This document shows positions 59,284-64,000 of a stretch of 64,000 nt of DNA, piece by piece. The translations under genes and the position numbers were made by a program. The DNA comes from CAJQLB01 sp041392065 (lineage in GTDB: Bacteria > Bacteroidota > Bacteroidia > Flavobacteriales > Flavobacteriaceae). Below the pieces are notes generated by a model that was not told where the DNA came from, ran no database searches, and saw only the letters and a list, made by a program, of their open reading frames with translations. Location of the stretch: the NCBI GenBank assembly GCA_041392065.1, contig JAWKMU010000001.1:310001-374000 (forward strand), written 5' to 3'. Numbering within the stretch: the stretch's first letter is position 1; each line of letters starts with the position of its first letter.

Positions 59284-60339
59284 TTAACAAAGCAACCTAT
59301 CGTTTATTATTTTAGTAATTTTTTCTTTGTTATTTAGTGCAAGGTTAGCAAATTCAAAAAGACTTTGACATCTGTCTAAGTTTTGATTTTCATAGCTTAC
59401 CTTGTAGTAAATATTTCCATTTAAAAAATCTGTTAAAGCTCTTAAACCATGCATAAAAGGCATTAACGCACACGAAATTGGTAAAAATTCAATTTCTTTT
59501 TTAGTGAAAATGAATTTGTAAGGAGATAAACCTTCAACAAATTTTTCAAATAAAATTAAGTTGAACTTTATGTTTTGCATCTCTTTTTCATCTTCGTTGG
59601 ATTCGCTTACAACAGTTCTAACAGCATCTCCAAAATCATAATGAAAATAGCCTTTCATAATAGTGTCTAAATCAATAAAACATAACCCTTTTTTAGAGGT
59701 TTTGTCAAAAAGCATATTGTTAAGCTTTGTGTCGTTATGGCAAATTCTTATAGGTAAATCTGTCTCATAAAAAGAATTAAATAAGTTTTTGTTGTTTTGA
59801 GCAAAACTAATGAGATGTTTTGCTATTTCTTTTCTATGGGTTGAAGTGTTATTTAAAGCTGTTTCAAATTCAGTAATTTTAGAAGGCAGATGATTCAAAT
59901 CACTAATTATATCGTCAAAATTATTTGGATTTTCGTTAGACAATAAAGTGTGAAACTTACCCAAAATTTTACCAGCTTCAAAGGCAATTTTCGGATCTTT
60001 TGTATAATTAAATGCATCACTATTGTTAATGTAAGTGAGCATTCGCCAATAGTTTTCATTTTCAATAAAAACTAATGAATTATCACGTGTTTGAATTAAC
60101 GAAATTTCGGTGTAATCATCACCTTTTAGTTTTTGTAATGCTTTATAAAAATTTTGATGAAGCGTATCGATATTTTTAAACACTTTTGCGTTGATGCGTT
60201 GCAAAATATATTGTTTATTATCAGTATCTGTTACTAAAAAAGTATCATTGATGTAGCCTTGATTTATAGGTAGAATGCTACTAATACTAGTAGAAACTTG
60301 AAAATGACTCCAAACTAATTTTAATGCTTCATCATTCAT
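59284..60339 (-). CDS. NahK-like N-acetylhexosamine 1-kinase (aminoglycoside-phosphotransferase fold)
   Basis: 351 residues. Kinase fold with the nucleotide loop INQGYINDTFLVTDTDNKQYILQRIN, catalytic loop ICHNDTKLNNMLFD and metal-binding IDLDTIMKGYFHYDFGDAVRT. The GYINDTFLV, YILQRIN, HNDTKLNN, IDLDT and DFLNGNIYYKVSYENQNL segments match bifidobacterial NahK as I recall it, in order. NahK makes GlcNAc/GalNAc-1-phosphate. The upstream nucleotidyltransferase gene (12 bases away) would then form the UDP-sugar. Confidence 0.82.
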   Translation of the reverse strand: MNDEALKLVWSHFQVSTSISSILPINQGYINDTFLVTDTDNKQYILQRINAKVFKNIDTLHQNFYKALQKLKGDDYTEISLIQTRDNSLVFIENENYWRMLTYINNSDAFNYTKDPKIAFEAGKILGKFHTLLSNENPNNFDDIISDLNHLPSKITEFETALNNTSTHRKEIAKHLISFAQNNKNLFNSFYETDLPIRICHNDTKLNNMLFDKTSKKGLCFIDLDTIMKGYFHYDFGDAVRTVVSESNEDEKEMQNIKFNLILFEKFVEGLSPYKFIFTKKEIEFLPISCALMPFMHGLRALTDFLNGNIYYKVSYENQNLDRCQSLFEFANLALNNKEKITKIINDRLLC

Positions 60340-60351
60340 GATAGTTAAGCA

Positions 60352-61236
60352 TTAGTTCCAAAGTGGAGAAGGATATTCGTTTTGCTCAGTTAAGCTTTTT
60401 AATGTGTTTACAGCTTCGGTTTTATCTTCATAATAAGTAACGCCAAACCAATCGCTTTTTGAAGATATTACGTTTATATTTATTAAACCATTTACCATCA
60501 TTTCTTGAGCAACAAAAGGTAAATATATTTCACTTTTTTCAAGGTTTTCAGGAACACCTAAGAAATTTCTAAAGTAGGTTTCAATATAATTGAAAATTGA
60601 AGGATTGCAAATCCAGAAGTTCATTGATACAATAGTATCTGGTTCTAATTGATTGCCAGAATCCTCATCTACAATAATATCATTTACCGCAACAATTTTA
60701 GTGTGCTCTTGTATGGATATGAGCTGTTCACCTTCAACATGACAAACACCTCTAGATACAGATCCATGCTCTGATAAAGTATCTTTAAGTTGATAGCCTA
60801 CAATTCCGTAGGTGTTGTTAGATTCTAAAGAGTTTATAAATTGAGCTGCACTTTCAAAAGCATTTTTGCCGTAATAATCGTCAGCATTAATAATAACGAA
60901 TTCACTATCAATAATATCTTTTGCACACCATACAGCATGAGCAGTTCCCCATGGTTTTATACGTTCAGTTTGCAGTCTAATGCCATCTGGTAAGTTGTTA
61001 ATGTCTTGCACTAAAACATCTAATTTTATGTTGTTTGGTAGGCGCTCAGAAAGATAATCCTTTAAAAACTCTTTATTGGCTTCTTTGGTAATCACAACAA
61101 TATGGTCAAAGCCATTGGCAATGGCATCAAAAATGCTGTACTCCAATAAAAACTCCTCGTTTGGGCCCAAGCCATCAAACTGCTTAAGCTTTCCATAGCG
61201 ACTACCACTTCCAGCAGCCATTAACAGTAAGGTCAT
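60352..61236 (-). CDS. Sugar-phosphate nucleotidyltransferase
   Basis: 294 residues. Starts with the pyrophosphorylase signature LLLMAAGSGSRYGKLKQFDGLGPNEEFLLEYSIFDA (degenerate GxGxRxxP loop), has the INADDYYGKNAF metal-binding Asp pair and GIVGYQLKDTLSEHGSVSRGVC. Probably charges a sugar 1-phosphate with UTP or a similar nucleotide. Co-transcribed with the NahK-like kinase. Confidence 0.82.
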   Translation of the reverse strand: MTLLLMAAGSGSRYGKLKQFDGLGPNEEFLLEYSIFDAIANGFDHIVVITKEANKEFLKDYLSERLPNNIKLDVLVQDINNLPDGIRLQTERIKPWGTAHAVWCAKDIIDSEFVIINADDYYGKNAFESAAQFINSLESNNTYGIVGYQLKDTLSEHGSVSRGVCHVEGEQLISIQEHTKIVAVNDIIVDEDSGNQLEPDTIVSMNFWICNPSIFNYIETYFRNFLGVPENLEKSEIYLPFVAQEMMVNGLININVISSKSDWFGVTYYEDKTEAVNTLKSLTEQNEYPSPLWN

Positions 61237-61439
61237 AACTATAAAATTAGGTCGCTAAAATAGAGTTTTGAGAGCAGAAAGGAAAGTATAAAGGCAATAA
61301 ACTTAATCGCAATTTTATCGAGATTATATACAAAACTTGGTTGTTTAACGAATAACTTAATAGTTTGTGGATAAATTGACAGTAAATATATTATCTGTTT
61401 GTAATCTAGCTTTTCATAAAGATTTTGTATATTTAAATG

Positions 61440-61459
61440 GTTTGATTAACAAATCAAAC
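61440..61459 (+). promoter_or_regulatory. Hairpin in the leader of the small membrane protein gene
   Basis: GTTTGATT (61440-61447), loop AACA, AATCAAAC (61452-61459): perfect 8-bp stem 29 bases before ATG 61489. No T-run. A TATATTTA -7-like box lies just upstream (near 61427). Nothing else is apparent in the 252-base region 61237-61488. Confidence 0.4.
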
Positions 61460-61488
61460 AGAATCATAATCTTTTTAATAGTTAAGTT

Positions 61489-61773
61489 ATGAGTGCAGTG
61501 GTTTTATTTTTGGTAATGGGATTGTTTTTTTTAAGTATGTACTTGTATGCTTACGGAACAACCAACTATTCTTCAAATAGAGAAGCTAAGATAAGACAGC
61601 GAAAATTGGCAGAAGCTCAAGAAAAAGAGCAAAAAATAAAAGCTGAAATGCTTGAAAGACAAAAACAGCGCGAAGAAAAATATCGTATAGCCAATGAAAG
61701 AAGTTTAGAGATTCAACAGGAATTAAAGCGTTTGGCAAAAATGAAGCAAAAAGCAGAAAAAGTTGAAGCTTAA
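61489..61773 (+). CDS. Small membrane-anchored coiled-coil protein
   Basis: 94 residues: one N-terminal membrane helix (VVLFLVMGLFFLSMYLYAYGT) and a long charged helix (about residues 32-94) rich in K, E, R and Q, predicted coiled coil. No recognised family. The last four bases overlap the stop of the convergent nitroreductase gene. Confidence 0.75.
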   Translation: MSAVVLFLVMGLFFLSMYLYAYGTTNYSSNREAKIRQRKLAEAQEKEQKIKAEMLERQKQREEKYRIANERSLEIQQELKRLAKMKQKAEKVEA

Positions 61774-62501
61774 TTTATCTGTTTGTAAACTTCATTAAAA
61801 GGCACTCTAAATCTTGGTCCATAAATCCCTTTATCATCTCTAATTCCGCAACTTATTATCATATTTATTTCGGCACTCCAAGGAATTCCTAAAATTCGTT
61901 TTACTCTAAGTGTATCACTGCCTTCCATAGGGCAGGTATCATAACCTATTGCTGCCATACCTATCATGAAATTTTGAGCTGCTAGCCCAGCACTTTTATG
62001 TGCTACAATTCGCATATCACTTAATCTTGCTTGTCTATAAATTGGTCTAAATAATCCAACTACCTGAAAAGCTAAATATTTTAACATTCCGAAAATTCCG
62101 AGAACATCAAAATAGGTTAATGGCATTAATTTTTTGTAATAATTCAATGCCATTTTTTTTCGTTTTTGTAATCTTTCTTCTAAATCTGGTTTATCAAAAG
62201 CTTTGTTTAAAAAGTCAATATTAGCTTTACTTCGTTTTCTCCATAAGTCTTTTCTTGCAATTACAACAACAAGTTGTTGAGCAGTTCTAGCAGCATTTTG
62301 GTTAAAGCAAGCATGTGCTATTTTCTGTATGATATTTTTATTAGTTACATGGTATAACTCCCAAAGTTGCAAATTACTACTAGTAGGAGCCAAAGTTGCA
62401 TTTTCTAAACACTGTTTTACTTTGTTGGTGTCTATAGGCTGATCCTTATAAACTCTGCATGAGCGTCTATAAGCTATGGCTTCTGAAACTGTTTTTTCCA
62501 T
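61770..62501 (-). CDS. Nitroreductase-family protein
   Basis: 243 residues. FMN-binding fold: YRRSCRVYKDQPIDTNKVKQCLENATLAPTSSNLQLWELYHV near the start, AAQNFMIGMAAIGYDTCPMEGSDTLRVKRILGIP near the end. A 40-residue insert with aromatic and basic residues (LQKRKKMALNYYKKLMPLTYFDVLGIFGMLKYLAFQVVGLF) looks membrane-proximal. NAD(P)H oxidation of nitro or quinone compounds is the family role. Starts just downstream of the ssrA terminator. Confidence 0.87.
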   Translation of the reverse strand: MEKTVSEAIAYRRSCRVYKDQPIDTNKVKQCLENATLAPTSSNLQLWELYHVTNKNIIQKIAHACFNQNAARTAQQLVVVIARKDLWRKRSKANIDFLNKAFDKPDLEERLQKRKKMALNYYKKLMPLTYFDVLGIFGMLKYLAFQVVGLFRPIYRQARLSDMRIVAHKSAGLAAQNFMIGMAAIGYDTCPMEGSDTLRVKRILGIPWSAEINMIISCGIRDDKGIYGPRFRVPFNEVYKQIN

Positions 62502-62533
62502 GTATTAGATTTGTTGTAAAGATAATAATAAAA

Positions 62534-62573
62534 GCCCTACTTCGCTCTTCATAAATTCAGAGCTTCGTAGGGC
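62534..62573 (-). terminator. Terminator of ssrA
   Basis: On the minus strand GCCCTAC..GCTCT and AGAGC..GTAGGGC pair with a small internal loop, followed by TTTTATTATT. It directly follows the tmRNA 3' end. Confidence 0.7.
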
Positions 62574-62576
62574 GAA

Positions 62577-62969
62577 GGTGGAGTCGGAGGGAATCGAACC
62601 CTCGTCCAAACAAGTAATCAAAGAGCTTTCTACACGCTTATTCTATTATTGGGTTTTAGATTGTGAGCTGGTAAAAGACAACCTACTTACAACTTAGCTT
62701 TTTAATCTCGAAAGTGCACCAAAGCCTTACACTATCTTAGTTAATATTTACGATGCCTCTAATAAGAACGCCATTAACCAAGGCTTTCAGGAGACATTTA
62801 GCATTCCTACCTTGTAGGACGAGGCCAATCTTACTATAATTCAGATTAAGCAGCTAAAGCGTAGTTATTCTCGCCGTTTAAAATTTGACCTAGCCTTTAA
62901 CGTGTTTCAAAGTCATTACACGACGTGCTTACTGTTTCATTAATCTCGCTGTCAAAACCAGTCGACCCC
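62577..62969 (-). ncRNA. ssrA: tmRNA (transfer-messenger RNA)
   Basis: Minus strand, about 391 nt of mature RNA. The 5' end GGGGTCG (62969-62963) pairs with CGACTCC near the 3' end (62586-62580), forming the acceptor stem; the T arm GGGTTCGATTCCC is present. The chromosome reads ACCT after the stem, so the terminal A of CCA must be added. The tag frame lies at 62875-62846 and encodes GENNYALAA before TAA. It rescues stalled ribosomes with SmpB, which is not encoded here. Confidence 0.97.
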
Positions 62970-62994
62970 AAAATTTTATAAAACTTCTAATTGC

Positions 62995-63125
62995 TTGGCG
63001 TTCCCCTTTGTCGTCAATACTTCAAAGGGTCGTGCTTTCGGCAGTCGCTCTTTTCAAGGAGCTTCAACAAATGCCTCAATCACTAACGCGTCTCACCTTC
63101 ACTGAAGTTTCGGTGAGCGAGGTGC
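62995..63125. repeat. Palindrome-rich intergenic repeat between ssrA and the next gene
   Basis: A patch clearly richer in GC than its surroundings, with internal hairpins CCCTTTG/CAAAGGG (63004-63010, 63023-63029) and CTCACC/GGTGAG (63092-63097, 63112-63117), and the segments GGGTCGTGCTTTCGGCAGTC and CAACAAATGCCTCAATCACT. I recall close relatives of this text in many flavobacterial intergenic regions, so a dispersed repeat is likely. It occupies the place where the ssrA promoter (minus strand) should lie. Confidence 0.55.
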
Positions 63126-63141
63126 GAAGTTACAAAAAAAG

Positions 63142-63172
63142 TTGTGCAACAGCGTAATTCCACTTATTTTCG
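63142..63172 (+). promoter_or_regulatory. Possible promoter of the 63199 gene
   Basis: TTG (63142-63144), 20 bases, TATTTTCG (63165-63172), one mismatch from TAnnTTTG; the ATG follows 26 bases later. Spacing fits the phylum's promoter. Confidence 0.4.
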
Positions 63173-63198
63173 TGCAAAATTTATACCAATAATTAGAG

Positions 63199-64000
63199 AT
63201 GAAATTTGCCATCATAAAAGAGCGTAAGAATCCGCCAGATAGACGTGTTGTATTTTCACCAGAAAAGTTAGCAGAGGCGAGAGCACAGTTTCCACAAGCT
63301 GAGTTTGTTGTTGAGTCGAGCGATATTCGTATTTTTCCAGATGAAACTTATAAGGCACTTGGTTTTAAGGTCACAGACGATGTGTCAGATTGTGATGTCA
63401 TGATTGGTGTAAAAGAAGTACCTATTGAGAATTTGATTCCACATAAAAAGTATTTTTATTTTTCCCATACCATAAAAAAGCAACCTTATAACAGGAAGCT
63501 GCTAAAGGCAATGTTAGAAAAGAACATTGAAATGTATGATCACGAAACCATAGTAAAGAAAAGTGGAGCACGTTTAATAGGTTTTGGTCGTTATGCTGGT
63601 TTAGTAGGTGCTTATAATGGCTTTAGAGCATTGGGATTAAGAGACAAGCTTTTTAATTTACCAAAAGTAGAAACCCTTGCTGATTTAGAAGAAGTTAAAG
63701 CTGAGTTAGATAAAATCACTCTTCCCAATATTAAAATTTTACTTACCGGAACAGGAAAAGTAGCTCAAGGAGCAAAAGAGATTTTAGACCACTTAAAGAT
63801 TAAAGAAGTTAGTGATGCGCTGTATTTAACTTCTAAGTTTACCGAACCAGTTTACGTTATGGCAGATGTTATGGAATATGCCAAGCGTAAGGATGGTAAA
63901 GTAGGCGATAAATGGGAATTTTACAAAGACCCTTCAGGTTACGAAAGTAACTTTCTGCCTTATGCCAAAGAAACAGATATGTTTATTGCAGGACATTTTT
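63199..64000 (+). CDS. NAD(P)-dependent alanine/saccharopine-dehydrogenase-like protein, 5' part
   Basis: The frame is open from ATG 63199 to the window end (267 codons), so the gene continues outside. N-terminal AlaDH/PNT-like domain: FAIIKERKNPPDRRVVFSPE, VMIGVKEVP (catalytic Lys region), YFYFSHTIKKQPYNRKLL. A dinucleotide-binding stretch follows, ILLTGTGKVAQGAKEIL. The combination suits lysine-ketoglutarate-reductase/saccharopine-dehydrogenase-type enzymes. Exact reaction not determinable from this fragment. Confidence 0.85.
   Translation, partial: MKFAIIKERKNPPDRRVVFSPEKLAEARAQFPQAEFVVESSDIRIFPDETYKALGFKVTDDVSDCDVMIGVKEVPIENLIPHKKYFYFSHTIKKQPYNRKLLKAMLEKNIEMYDHETIVKKSGARLIGFGRYAGLVGAYNGFRALGLRDKLFNLPKVETLADLEEVKAELDKITLPNIKILLTGTGKVAQGAKEILDHLKIKEVSDALYLTSKFTEPVYVMADVMEYAKRKDGKVGDKWEFYKDPSGYESNFLPYAKETDMFIAGHF

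Overview
The window is a chromosomal segment of a low-GC member of the Bacteroidota, almost certainly a flavobacterium (family Flavobacteriaceae). The evidence is: no Shine-Dalgarno boxes before starts; many TAnnTTTG -7 promoter elements, one with a perfect TTTG-N19-TATATTTG; a giant secreted protein with SprB-like repeats and a type A T9SS C-terminal sorting domain; FecI/FecR/TonB signalling; the zinc-ligand-poor L36 and S14 typical of this phylum; and a tmRNA tag ending YALAA. The genus cannot be fixed from sequence alone.

Layout. 1-9257: distal half of the S10-spc-alpha ribosomal cluster (rplN partial to rplQ, with secY, infA, rpoA), with structured spacers before rpsD and rplQ and a strong terminator. 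9306-18101: two secreted paralogues of unknown function, then carA, eno, a DUF481-like outer-membrane protein, gltA, a DDAH/arginine-deiminase-like enzyme and an M20 peptidase. 18297-23958: a cell-surface signalling locus (TonB receptor, FecR anti-sigma, ECF sigma) divergent from a modular lipoprotein; the fecR and lipoprotein promoters share an identical two-block motif at identical spacing, which ties the lipoprotein to the regulon. 24160-34080: ffh, folD and a 2484-residue adhesin-like T9SS cargo containing 15 apparently identical 216-bp repeats.

34144-49599: mostly minus-strand metabolic, envelope and RNA-modification genes. They include a LytTR membrane regulator split by a -1 frame change exactly at an A_AAA_AAG slippery site, a HerA-like ATPase, queE, alkB, a VanX-type dipeptidase, a D-aminoacylase homologue lacking part of its metal site, and trmL. 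An apparent orphan promoter-terminator pair at 43121-43270, preceded by repeated ATCGAT-containing boxes, may encode a small RNA.

49642-56580: the complete trpEGDCFBA operon (minus strand), preceded by an unlisted 18-codon leader peptide with three consecutive Trp codons, an attenuator hairpin and a consensus promoter. Its three loose gene junctions are filled by REP-like palindromes, and one palindrome is embedded in frame in trpF. 56569-62501: YceI protein, thiol-redox proteins, two rhodaneses, a NahK-like kinase with a nucleotidyltransferase (probable UDP-HexNAc salvage), a small membrane protein and a nitroreductase. 62577-62969: tmRNA (ssrA), minus strand. 63199-64000: start of an alanine-dehydrogenase/saccharopine-dehydrogenase-like gene cut by the window end.
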